This document shows positions 1 through 7,884 of a stretch of DNA of 64,000 nt, piece after piece. This DNA comes from Bowmanella denitrificans (lineage in GTDB: Bacteria; Pseudomonadota; Gammaproteobacteria; Enterobacterales; Alteromonadaceae). Position 1 is the first letter of the stretch; every line of letters starts with the position of its first letter. The notes under the pieces were generated by a model that was not told the origin of the DNA, did not search any database, and saw only the letters and a program-made list of their open reading frames with translations. Made by a program: the position numbers and the translations under genes. Location of the stretch: NCBI RefSeq assembly GCF_039522935.1, contig NZ_BAAAEI010000021.1:172469-236468 (forward strand). The letters are read 5' to 3'.

Positions 1-229
1 CAGTGCAAATCCACATACCGCCACCAAAGGGTGGGCGAAGAATATCCTGACAATTTGGACCAGAAATAGGCCAGCCATTATCACCTATTTGATCGTAAAA
101 ACTTTGTCTTGCTTGCTCTTCTGTACGCCCATGTGATGAAATATTTTTTACGACCCACTGACCTGCAACCACCATGGATGATGACACAGCTAAAAATCCA
201 AATATTGTCAACTTCTTTAAACTAATCAT
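1..229 (-). CDS. Small secreted cysteine-containing protein, truncated by the window edge
   Basis: Starts at ATG 229 after an AGGAAG ribosome binding site and stays open to base 1 (76 codons visible, no stop reached). The first ~22 residues are a signal peptide (MISLKKLTIFGFLAVSSSMV, then VA-G), so the product is exported. The mature part has two visible cysteines in a G-W-P ... C ... GMWIC pattern. That pattern resembles the end of the protein encoded just upstream (281-511), which has DGFP ... C ... GWFTMC, so the two may be tandem paralogues 51 bp apart on one transcript. No known family is recognised and the function is unknown. Confidence 0.6.
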   Translation of the reverse strand, partial: MISLKKLTIFGFLAVSSSMVVAGQWVVKNISSHGRTEEQARQSFYDQIGDNGWPISGPNCQDILRPPFGGGMWICT

Positions 230-280
230 ATTTTTCTTCCTGAATAAAATTTAATTACAAAGAATTTTCAACAACACAAA

Positions 281-511
281 TTAACTGGCAATTCCTCTAC
301 ACATAGTAAACCACCCGTGAACAGAACATGTTACAAAGACACGGTTTCTTGGAAATCCATCAGCAGCTGCCATATCATATATGACATTTCGACTGCAGCT
401 TGAACTAAAACAGCTATAGGTCTTTTCAGCCATATTCTGCTCAGTTGCCCCAACATTAATAACGGATAGTGAGAGGCCCAATCCTAAAACTAAAAACTTC
501 AGCTTCTCCAT
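281..511 (-). CDS. Small secreted protein with four cysteines in the mature part
   Basis: 76 residues. The start at 511 is preferred over an in-frame ATG at 547 because AAGGAGC lies 7 bases upstream, and the longer form would run through the receptor terminator at 531-560. Residues 1-22 (MEKLKFLVLGLGLSLSVINV, then GA) are a signal peptide. The ~54-residue mature chain has four cysteines (YSCFSSSC, VTC, TMC), enough for two disulfides in the periplasm or outside. It lies downstream of a TonB-dependent receptor and upstream of a probable paralogue. No family recognised; secreted peptide, toxin-like peptide or receptor accessory are all possible. Confidence 0.6.
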   Translation of the reverse strand: MEKLKFLVLGLGLSLSVINVGATEQNMAEKTYSCFSSSCSRNVIYDMAAADGFPRNRVFVTCSVHGWFTMCRGIAS

Positions 512-530
512 TTTTACGCTCCTTTTTAAA

Positions 531-560
531 TAAAAAAGCGCAGCCATTAACGGCTGCGCT
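531..560 (-). terminator. Intrinsic terminator of the TonB receptor gene
   Basis: On the minus strand, AGCGCAGCC and GGCTGCGCT form a 9-bp perfect stem around a 6-base loop, followed by TTTTTTA. It begins 8 bases after the receptor stop codon. The T-run ends 7 bases before the ribosome binding site (518-524) of the next small gene. Confidence 0.85.
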
Positions 561-567
561 TGCCTTA

Positions 568-3180
568 CTACATTTTAAAACTCGCACCAACAAAATAACG
601 AGCACCAAATTCGTCTACAGAGTGATAAATATTACCAAAATCAGGAAGTGTACCAATGCGCGTCTCATTGAATATATTTACAGCTTCCAATGAGATATCA
701 ATTTGCTCTGTAACATGCCAAATAAGTGATGCATCAACTTGATCAAAAGGTTTTGCAGTTGCGTCAGCACTATTATAGTTAAACGTATATTCATCTCTGT
801 AGTTATAAGCTATCCGTGCGGTGAAAACTTCGCCCTCATAATAGCCAGATACATTCAGTGAGTTATCGGAAACACCATACATGCTTATCTTTTCGCCATT
901 GAACTTTTCTAGCTCACTATCTGTCCATGTATAATTGGCTGTGAGACCAAATCCATTGCCGAAATCTTGCAGGTACTGCAACTCCAGCCCAAGCACACTA
1001 GCATCCCCAGCATTTCTGAATCTTGTGATCAAGCACTCATTACAGCCATCTATTGATTCTAGCTCTGTAGTCTGTTCAATATAGTCTTTTATATCTTTGT
1101 AAAAAGTGGTTGCACTTAGTAAAGATGATTCATTGAAATACCATTCAATACCCAGGTCAACTTGGTCAGAAGTATAGGGTTCCAGATCTGGTGTCCCTAC
1201 CTTAGCTTCTTTTCTATGCTCAAGAATTGGAGTAGACATCTGAATTTGGTCATAGTCGGGTCTAGATACCGTTGAGCCTGCTGCAACACGCAACAGTAAA
1301 TCGTCCGCTAACTCGTTAACTAAATTCAGGCTAGGTAACAGATTGTTATATTTTTTTGTTCCCCTTTCATCCACTTGGTTTGGATTAAAGGAGTCATATG
1401 TTTTAGACAACACATCGGTTTGCACATAACGCAGACCAACATCTCCACGCCAATTTCCAAAACGTATGTCTGCCATTACATACAATGAAGTAATGTCTTC
1501 CTCAGTAGAGAACTTACTATCATAATATGTGTCGGTTTTATTTTTCTCGGCATAATCTAATATTGATGTATTGATCAAAGGGAACTGCGTTGCTGTTCCA
1601 GGCCGTGCATTTTCCCCATGTAGACCACTCGCTATGCCACCGTTGAAGTCATCCATTGCGAGGCCATCTGCCATAGCCTTATCTAGAATGCCGTTATGTA
1701 TACTTCCTTCAGGATAGGTATCATTTTTAATATAAGTATATCTTTCCTGCCCACCAACAAACATTTGCTCTTGATATTTCACTCCTACTTTAACGCTGCT
1801 GATAAAATCACTATCAAGTTCAAGTTTATAATCCGCCTGATAATACTCTACATTGTGGTCCCTAAAATTATTCAGGTAAGAAAACTCTTGGTACAGAGAT
1901 TGTTGAGAGTGATCCATAATACTATCCATATATTTTGGCTTAAATATATGGGTACCTGTAATGTCATAGTCGTACTCAGTTTTACTTTTATCATTAAAGT
2001 TTCCAAACCATGTACTTGATTGAAGCCCTCTTGATTTCGCATCTGACTTACCCAAAACCAGGTCCAGCTCCCAATTATCCCTGCGATAGTTTGCAGTTAA
2101 ATTGATCACATCCGATTCCATCTTGGGGTCACGAATTACTGGGTTTATAAACAAAGGAACGTGGTAGCCTTCGTCAGTAACAGGCACAACTGTACCCGCC
2201 ACTGCAACACCATTTTTTTCAACAATTGATTCTGGTACTAATTTAGAATTCAGATGAAAATATCCAAACAGTGCTGTATTTACGTGCGGGTTCTCTAATA
2301 CAAAATTATTGTAATCTAATGAGAACAATAGGTTTTCTGATGCCTGATATTGAAGTGATACCTGAGAGCTCTCACGTTTCCGTTCTTCATCAAATAAAAT
2401 TGAGCCAAACCCAATTGGCACAGCGACATCAAGAGAAGGATCACCAATTTTCGCCCAACCATCACTTGGCGGTAGGAATGAGCTTGTTGTTTGCCGATTA
2501 ATCGATTGATTCTGAATCGAGTGTGCAACTAGGACACCAAGTTTTTCATCTTCATCTTTCCAGCTAAACAAACCAGATACACCGGACTCCCAACCATCAG
2601 CATTGGAGTTTTTGCTGCTCTCTACTGATGCTGCAACGGTAAATGCATCCAAATCCAAAGGCTTTCTGGTTTTCAGGTTAATCGTACCGCCCATTGCACC
2701 TTCGTTAATATCAGCTTTGGCAGATTTATAAACATCCATCTGAGAAATCTGCTCCGCTGACATCAGCTCAAAGTTAAAGCTTCGCTTAAAGCCACCTAAG
2801 TCGAACCAACCAACTGACGCAACGTTCTGACCATTCAACAATACCATGCTCTGTTGTGGGGACGTTCCACGTATATTGACACCATCGACTTCACCGTAGC
2901 TCCGGCTTACAGTGACACCAGGTATGCGTTGCAATGCATCACCAATATTTTTATCAGGGAAATCACCAATGTCCTCAGCACTTACCGAATCCAAAACTGA
3001 GTTGGAAAAACGTTTAGTGTTCAGCGCCTGGGTCAGGCTGCCACGAATGCCACGAACCTGGATAACTTCGGTGTTGTCAGCCGCCTCGGCGCCAGTGGCG
3101 GCGCTTTCCTGGGCGGTAACGGGTAAAGCACAGCAACCGGCCAGGATGGCTAGTGTCAGGCGGCTAAGTGATCTGTTCAT
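568..3180 (-). CDS. TonB-dependent outer-membrane receptor (Xanthomonas/Caulobacter type)
   Basis: 870 residues. Signal peptide at 1-23 (MNRSLSRLTLAILAGCCALP). A short linker leads to VIQVRGIRGSL, then a plug domain at ~40-170 with the typical AEDIGDFPDKNIGDALQRIP block. The remainder is a 22-strand-type barrel ending GARYFVGASFKM. Receptors of this class import large or scarce substrates, often oligosaccharides, across the outer membrane using TonB-ExbBD energy. It lies 112 bp downstream of a GH3-ABC transporter operon on the same strand, which suggests a glycan substrate, but it has its own promoter and terminator. The substrate is inferred, not shown. Confidence 0.93.
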   Translation of the reverse strand: MNRSLSRLTLAILAGCCALPVTAQESAATGAEAADNTEVIQVRGIRGSLTQALNTKRFSNSVLDSVSAEDIGDFPDKNIGDALQRIPGVTVSRSYGEVDGVNIRGTSPQQSMVLLNGQNVASVGWFDLGGFKRSFNFELMSAEQISQMDVYKSAKADINEGAMGGTINLKTRKPLDLDAFTVAASVESSKNSNADGWESGVSGLFSWKDEDEKLGVLVAHSIQNQSINRQTTSSFLPPSDGWAKIGDPSLDVAVPIGFGSILFDEERKRESSQVSLQYQASENLLFSLDYNNFVLENPHVNTALFGYFHLNSKLVPESIVEKNGVAVAGTVVPVTDEGYHVPLFINPVIRDPKMESDVINLTANYRRDNWELDLVLGKSDAKSRGLQSSTWFGNFNDKSKTEYDYDITGTHIFKPKYMDSIMDHSQQSLYQEFSYLNNFRDHNVEYYQADYKLELDSDFISSVKVGVKYQEQMFVGGQERYTYIKNDTYPEGSIHNGILDKAMADGLAMDDFNGGIASGLHGENARPGTATQFPLINTSILDYAEKNKTDTYYDSKFSTEEDITSLYVMADIRFGNWRGDVGLRYVQTDVLSKTYDSFNPNQVDERGTKKYNNLLPSLNLVNELADDLLLRVAAGSTVSRPDYDQIQMSTPILEHRKEAKVGTPDLEPYTSDQVDLGIEWYFNESSLLSATTFYKDIKDYIEQTTELESIDGCNECLITRFRNAGDASVLGLELQYLQDFGNGFGLTANYTWTDSELEKFNGEKISMYGVSDNSLNVSGYYEGEVFTARIAYNYRDEYTFNYNSADATAKPFDQVDASLIWHVTEQIDISLEAVNIFNETRIGTLPDFGNIYHSVDEFGARYFVGASFKM

Positions 3181-3247
3181 ATTCCCTATCCTCTCGTTTT
3201 AATTGCTATCTGGTGTAAATGACAATATGTCTTTTGGTTTTACTTAT

Positions 3248-3276
3248 TATTTATCCATCATTTAGACTAATGTCAA
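3248..3276 (-). promoter_or_regulatory. Probable sigma-70 promoter of the receptor gene
   Basis: On the minus strand a consensus TTGACA -35 box (3276-3271) is followed after 17 bases by TAAATA (3253-3248), a weak -10. It lies ~70 bp upstream of the receptor ATG at 3180, so the receptor can be transcribed separately from the GH3 gene. Confidence 0.5.
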
Positions 3277-3292
3277 CTGTTTGTTAAAAAAG

Positions 3293-4888
3293 TTAATTAC
3301 GGGTTAGTAAAAACTCAGCCAGGGCCTGGGCTGACACCCAGCGGCTGGAGTAGGTGCAGATACAGCTTTGCACGTTTGAAAAATGCTGAAGCGGGTAGTC
3401 AGGTCCGAGCAGCAGCAAATGCAGATTATCCGGATATTGCTGTAACAGCTGCGTCAGCCTTTGTCCTTGCGCGGGGTCGAAGTCTTCCCCTGGCAAAGGG
3501 TAATCCTCCCACACGGCAAGAATGGGTTTATCGGCAAAACGCTGATCAGGTGCGGTTAAGAAGGCCTGCAACTGGGGAAATTCCACCGCAATAAGTTCAG
3601 GTAGCTTGCCGTGCAACGACTTGAGCAGCTCGCTGCTGGCAGCCCTGGGATCATTGGGACCAATACCGCGACTGTTAACCAGGCGCTCCTGATTGGCAGG
3701 GTCTGCCAACGGGATAAAATAACAGGGCGTGGTTAAATCGGGCATGGGCTTATTCTCCCTGAGGCGCCGTATCGCTTGTCGTGCTGCCTGCACCGACAGT
3801 TTCCCATCCTGGGTTTGAATCAGGGGACTGGATGGTCGTTGCAGCTTCTGATAACGCATAGTGAGTACCTCACCCAGCCGGCTATCCAGCAAAGTCTCAC
3901 TCACTCTGCCTTGTCGCACCGCATCAATCACTCCGTCCAGCGTGGCTTTTTGAATAGCCTTGTAGTCGGTGCTTTGATTTTCATAATGTTCTTCCGACAG
4001 CATCACCAGATGCGCGCCGGCCTCCAGGGCCATTAAAGCAGCCCCAACGGGGTCATACTGACGCCGCATCGCCCACATATTCATACTGTCGGTGATAATA
4101 ATGCCGCCAAACCCCATTTGCTGCTTTAGTAGTTCAGTCAGAATGGGTTTGGATAAGGTCGCGGGTAAGTCACTGTCCAGTTGCGGAAAGCGAATATGGC
4201 TGGTCATCACCAGATCCACTCCCGCGTTAACGGCGGCCTGGAACGGCATCAGATCCTGCTCCAGCAGTTCAGCCTCGGATTTATCCACCACCGGCAGGGT
4301 TTGATGACTGTCTTCGGCGGTGTCACCATGACCGGGGAAATGTTTGGCACAGGCCAGTAATCCGCCCTGATGCAGCCCCTCTACCGCGGCGCAAACCTGT
4401 CTGGCTACCGCTTGCGGCTGTTCACCAAAACTGCGCTGGCCGATAATCGGATTGTCCGGGTTGGTATTTACATCGGCACACGGGCCAAGAATACAGTTAT
4501 AACCCAGAGCGCCGATTTGCCGGGCAAACATCTGATATACCTCTGACGTCAGCTTTTCATCGTCTGCCTTACCCAGCGCCAGGTTACCCGGCCCCAGATC
4601 CAAATATTTGGTTAAGATACCCCAGGCCCCTTCCTGGTCCACCGCCAACAGTAATGGAGCATCACAAGGACGCAGGCTGGCCTGATGTTGTAACTGGGTT
4701 GCCAGCTGCTTAGCCTGCTCAGGGGTGGCCGCATTATCATCGGTCAGGTAGAAGCCACCAATATGGCGCTCACGTACCAGATAGCTGGCGTAATCCAAAT
4801 CCCGTCCGGCAAAGGCCAGCACAAATAATTGCCCAACCTTTTCTTCCAGACTCATGGCATCCAATAATTGCCTGATATTCTTCTGCAT
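3293..4888 (-). CDS. Glycoside hydrolase family 3, beta-N-acetylhexosaminidase-like, cytoplasmic
   Basis: 531 residues. Start at 4888 chosen because AGGAGA lies 8 bases upstream; it begins 10 bases after the ABC ATPase stop. The N-terminal GH3 barrel has the NagZ/hexosaminidase hallmark KHFPGHGDT at 182-190, DSH at 193-195 and the nucleophile Asp267 in IITDSMNM. A C-terminal alpha/beta domain follows, which short NagZ proteins (~340 aa) lack. There is no signal peptide, so it acts on sugars already imported. As last gene of the ABC importer operon it probably hydrolyses the imported glycoside. N-acetylglucosaminidase is likely from the KHFPGHG motif; beta-glucosidase is less likely. Confidence 0.88.
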   Translation of the reverse strand: MQKNIRQLLDAMSLEEKVGQLFVLAFAGRDLDYASYLVRERHIGGFYLTDDNAATPEQAKQLATQLQHQASLRPCDAPLLLAVDQEGAWGILTKYLDLGPGNLALGKADDEKLTSEVYQMFARQIGALGYNCILGPCADVNTNPDNPIIGQRSFGEQPQAVARQVCAAVEGLHQGGLLACAKHFPGHGDTAEDSHQTLPVVDKSEAELLEQDLMPFQAAVNAGVDLVMTSHIRFPQLDSDLPATLSKPILTELLKQQMGFGGIIITDSMNMWAMRRQYDPVGAALMALEAGAHLVMLSEEHYENQSTDYKAIQKATLDGVIDAVRQGRVSETLLDSRLGEVLTMRYQKLQRPSSPLIQTQDGKLSVQAARQAIRRLRENKPMPDLTTPCYFIPLADPANQERLVNSRGIGPNDPRAASSELLKSLHGKLPELIAVEFPQLQAFLTAPDQRFADKPILAVWEDYPLPGEDFDPAQGQRLTQLLQQYPDNLHLLLLGPDYPLQHFSNVQSCICTYSSRWVSAQALAEFLLTRN

Positions 4889-4898
4889 CCATTCTCTC

Positions 4899-5687
4899 CT
4901 ACGCAGACTCGGCGAATTGCAGACCTGACGCACCAGTGATCAGCGACACCAGATCGTTCTTATCCACATCGGCAATGGCCACATCGGCACTGCAACGGCC
5001 CTGATACAACACCACAGCGCGATCGCAGGTATCCATGACGTGCTGCATATTATGGCTGATCAAGACCACAGCCACGCCCTGCGAACTAATCAGTTTAATC
5101 AGCTCATTTACCTGGGCACTTTGTTCCACCCCAAGGGCGGCGGTGGGCTCATCCATAATCACCACTTCAGCCCCCCAGCTAACAGCGCGGGCAATGGCAA
5201 CCGCCTGACGCTGACCACCAGAAAGATTCACAATCTTTTCATTCAGACTGGGAATACGGCTGTTGAGGCGATTCAGGGATTTCTGACTACGCTTGGTCAT
5301 GGCTTTGGTATCCAGCCAACCCAACCAACGTAGTAGCGGATTGGACGAGCGGATTTCCCGGTTCAGATACAGATTCTGTACCACGTCAAATTCAGGCACG
5401 ATGGCCAGATCCTGAAACACCGTTTCGATACCGGCATCCCGGGCATCCATGGGCGAATTGAGTTTTACCGGCTTATCGGCAATCAGGATCTCGCCTTCAT
5501 CCGGTGGATGAATACCAGAGATACATCTGACCAGGGTTGACTTACCGGCACCGTTGTCGCCCAGCAGCCCCACCACTTCCCCTTTGTTAACCTTAAAGCT
5601 CACCCCACGCAGGGCTTCCACCCCACCAAAACGTTTGGTGATCCCTTTGACTTCCAGAATGGTCTGGCTCAATGCATTTCTAACCAT
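4899..5687 (-). CDS. Sugar ABC transporter ATP-binding protein
   Basis: 262 residues, one nucleotide-binding domain: Walker A GDNGAGKST (43-51), signature LSGGQRQ (155-161), Walker B VVIMDE (175-180) and switch His in VLISHNMQH. The single domain resembles FrcA-type ATPases rather than the double-domain RbsA/MglA. It energises the permease encoded just upstream. Its start (GGGAGG 6 bases before ATG 5687) overlaps the permease stop by 8 bases, implying translational coupling. Confidence 0.93.
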   Translation of the reverse strand: MVRNALSQTILEVKGITKRFGGVEALRGVSFKVNKGEVVGLLGDNGAGKSTLVRCISGIHPPDEGEILIADKPVKLNSPMDARDAGIETVFQDLAIVPEFDVVQNLYLNREIRSSNPLLRWLGWLDTKAMTKRSQKSLNRLNSRIPSLNEKIVNLSGGQRQAVAIARAVSWGAEVVIMDEPTAALGVEQSAQVNELIKLISSQGVAVVLISHNMQHVMDTCDRAVVLYQGRCSADVAIADVDKNDLVSLITGASGLQFAESA

Positions 5688-6654
5688 TTCTTGCCTCCCT
5701 TGCGCCGATGGCGACAGCGGTAATCAAAATCAGCCCACGGGTAATCATTTGTTCGTCGGTGGAAAAGCCCGACAGAATTAAACCGTTGTTGATCATGCCC
5801 ATCAGCCAGGAACCGATAACCGCACCAATAATACTGACCCGTCCACCAAACAAACTGGCGCCGCCAATGGCCACCGCAGCAATCACGGTGAGCAGGTCCG
5901 CTTCTCCCAGGGTATAACGGGCGCCCGCCAAGCGACCGGCATACAGCAAACCGGCAATGGCTGCACAGAGTGAGCATACGATCAGTGCCTTGATACGCAC
6001 ATTTTCGATACGAATCCCCATGGCACGCGCTGACTCGGGGCTGCCGCCCACCGCCAGTAGGTGGCGACCAAACACCAGTTTATTCAGCACCACATAACCA
6101 ATCAGGGCAAAGATCAGGGTCCACCACAGCAATCCGGGCACGCCCAGAAACTCGCCATTACCAAATAAGGCTCGGAACATGGGGTCGATCACCGGGATAG
6201 ACTCAAGATTGCTGACCTGGCGGGTAATACCAGTGATCACGCCCATGGTGCCCAGCGTTATCAGCAGTGACGAGACTCTGAGCCGTTCAATCAACAAACC
6301 ATTGATCAGACCCACTAACATACCGGTCAGCAATGCCCCGGCCACAGCCATTGGCATACCTACATATTGCAGTAAAATGGCCCCCACAATGGCACTGAGT
6401 GCCACCACTGAACCAATGGACAGGTCAATGTGCCCCACCGCCAGCGCAAAACTCAGGCCCACCGCCATAATAGTAATAGGCGCGGTCTGGCGGATAATAT
6501 TCATAAAGTTACTCAGGCTTAAAAAGCCGGTGTCATTCAGGAAGATGGCAAAACCAGCCAACACCAGAATAAACATGTAGTAAATAAAATACTGGCGCTT
6601 CAGTAGCTTGGTAGCCCAGTCCTGGCGCGCCAGCGCAGGTGAAGTGGTGGACAT
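5680..6654 (-). CDS. Sugar ABC transporter permease (RbsC/FrcB type)
   Basis: 324 residues. The start at 6654, one base after the binding-protein stop and with GGAG upstream, is preferred over an in-frame start at 6720 inside the preceding gene. It has ~9 hydrophobic segments and the conserved stretches AVGHIDLSIGSVVALS, GLINGLLIERLRV and AVGGSPESARAMGI of the BPD_transp_2 monosaccharide permeases. It probably forms the inner-membrane homodimer working with the ATPase (4899-5687) and binding protein (6656-7723). Confidence 0.93.
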   Translation of the reverse strand: MSTTSPALARQDWATKLLKRQYFIYYMFILVLAGFAIFLNDTGFLSLSNFMNIIRQTAPITIMAVGLSFALAVGHIDLSIGSVVALSAIVGAILLQYVGMPMAVAGALLTGMLVGLINGLLIERLRVSSLLITLGTMGVITGITRQVSNLESIPVIDPMFRALFGNGEFLGVPGLLWWTLIFALIGYVVLNKLVFGRHLLAVGGSPESARAMGIRIENVRIKALIVCSLCAAIAGLLYAGRLAGARYTLGEADLLTVIAAVAIGGASLFGGRVSIIGAVIGSWLMGMINNGLILSGFSTDEQMITRGLILITAVAIGAREARNG

Positions 6655-6655
6655 G

Positions 6656-7723
6656 TTAGTCTCCAAGGGCAAGGTTGATAATTCGTGGTACATCGGCCTG
6701 ATAAGCTTGTTGCCAGACATCGCGGATATTGTCGCGGGTCACCAGGTCAAAAGGTACCAGGGTAAATAATGGAGCAGATTCGCCCAGCTCGGCCAGCAGG
6801 GCCACTCTGGCCATGGTGGCGCCAATCTCGTAGGGACGATCCGCCACGGAGGCCAGCATATTGCCACGCTGGGCCATATCCAGCAGGTTGTTGACCCCCA
6901 GATCGTGAGACACAACTTTTACTTTAGAAAAGCCATCGCCGCGCAGCGCTTCCACCACCCCTTCGGCGGCAGAATCCCAGGCCACATAAATCACATCGAT
7001 ATCTGGATTTCTGAGCATCATGGCAGAGGCGATAGCACTGGTATCCTGCTCTTTAACAAACCCCTTTTTAGCGGTAATTTCAATACCCGGGTAACCTTCA
7101 AGTGCCTTCAGGAATGCCTGATCTCTGGTGTTGGTCACAAAGTAATTTACATCGTGGAATATCACTCCTACTTTGCCCTTGCCCTTGCCCTGCAGGTGAC
7201 GGTTAACGGCCTCGGCCGCTTTTTGCCCCATGCCCTGCATATCATCAGAAACGATCCCGGCGTAATCCTGACCATGAACAAACCCCGGAATTGGGTTACT
7301 CAGCAATACCAGTTTGGTGCCGCTGTCCACGGTTTTTTGTAGCCCCACCTTGGCGCTGATACCATCAATCACCAGTGACAACAGCATGTCCGGGTTAAGG
7401 GCTTGAATATTTTCTATATCAGCCACCTGCTTGGCCGGATCATACTGGGCATCTGTGGTCACCAGTACCTTTACTCCATAACGCTCGAAGGTGTCTGTGG
7501 CGCCGCGATTGACCGCGCTGATCCACGGGCTGGCACCGTGCCAGGCCATGGCCGCCGTTAATTGTTTATTTTTAAGACGATGAGCCTGCTCGGCATCAAT
7601 TACGATTTTGTCTGCTTTAGCGGCATTGGCCAGCGCAGCAACAAAGTCAGGCTCATCCTTGGCACCAGCAGGTGGCCCCAATAACATCAGGCCACAGGCC
7701 AGCGGTAAAAACAGCTTTAGCAT
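6656..7723 (-). CDS. Periplasmic sugar-binding protein of the ABC importer
   Basis: 355 residues, signal peptide 1-21 (MLKLFLPLACGLMLLGPPAG). The mature protein matches the Peripla_BP_4/ribose-binding fold: WISAVNRGATDTFERYGV, IENIQALNPDMLLSLV, VIYVAWDSAAEGVVEAL and VKVVSHDLG correspond to the alternating strands and sugar-contact loops. First gene of the operon SBP-permease-ATPase-GH3, transcribed away from the ROK regulator. The ligand is unknown; the downstream GH3 suggests an amino-sugar glycoside. Confidence 0.9.
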   Translation of the reverse strand: MLKLFLPLACGLMLLGPPAGAKDEPDFVAALANAAKADKIVIDAEQAHRLKNKQLTAAMAWHGASPWISAVNRGATDTFERYGVKVLVTTDAQYDPAKQVADIENIQALNPDMLLSLVIDGISAKVGLQKTVDSGTKLVLLSNPIPGFVHGQDYAGIVSDDMQGMGQKAAEAVNRHLQGKGKGKVGVIFHDVNYFVTNTRDQAFLKALEGYPGIEITAKKGFVKEQDTSAIASAMMLRNPDIDVIYVAWDSAAEGVVEALRGDGFSKVKVVSHDLGVNNLLDMAQRGNMLASVADRPYEIGATMARVALLAELGESAPLFTLVPFDLVTRDNIRDVWQQAYQADVPRIINLALGD

Positions 7724-7759
7724 TCACAACCCTATTACGTTAACTTTACATCTAAGGCT

Positions 7760-7787
7760 AGTGTAGGGTGACCGTTTCATATGTCAA
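7760..7787 (-). promoter_or_regulatory. Promoter of the sugar ABC/GH3 operon
   Basis: Minus-strand TTGACA (7787-7782) with a 16-base spacer to TACACT (7765-7760), ending ~37 bp before the binding-protein ATG. A palindrome directly upstream (7790-7809) is well placed for control. Confidence 0.5.
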
Positions 7788-7789
7788 TC

Positions 7790-7809
7790 ATTTTTACTTA
7801 AATAAAAAT
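7790..7809. promoter_or_regulatory. Palindromic operator candidate for the ROK repressor
   Basis: ATTTTTA and TAAAAAT form 7-bp perfect arms around a 6-base centre (CTTAAA). AT-rich arms with a short centre resemble operators of ROK repressors such as NagC and Mlc (known from the family). The site lies in the 161-bp divergent region, 2 bases upstream of the operon -35 box. Confidence 0.5.
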
Positions 7810-7884
7810 GCAACAAATAGTGCTGGCAGCGATCAGCATAATACGTACAATGTTCCGGCCACTTTGAATCCAGAGACGTGATAG

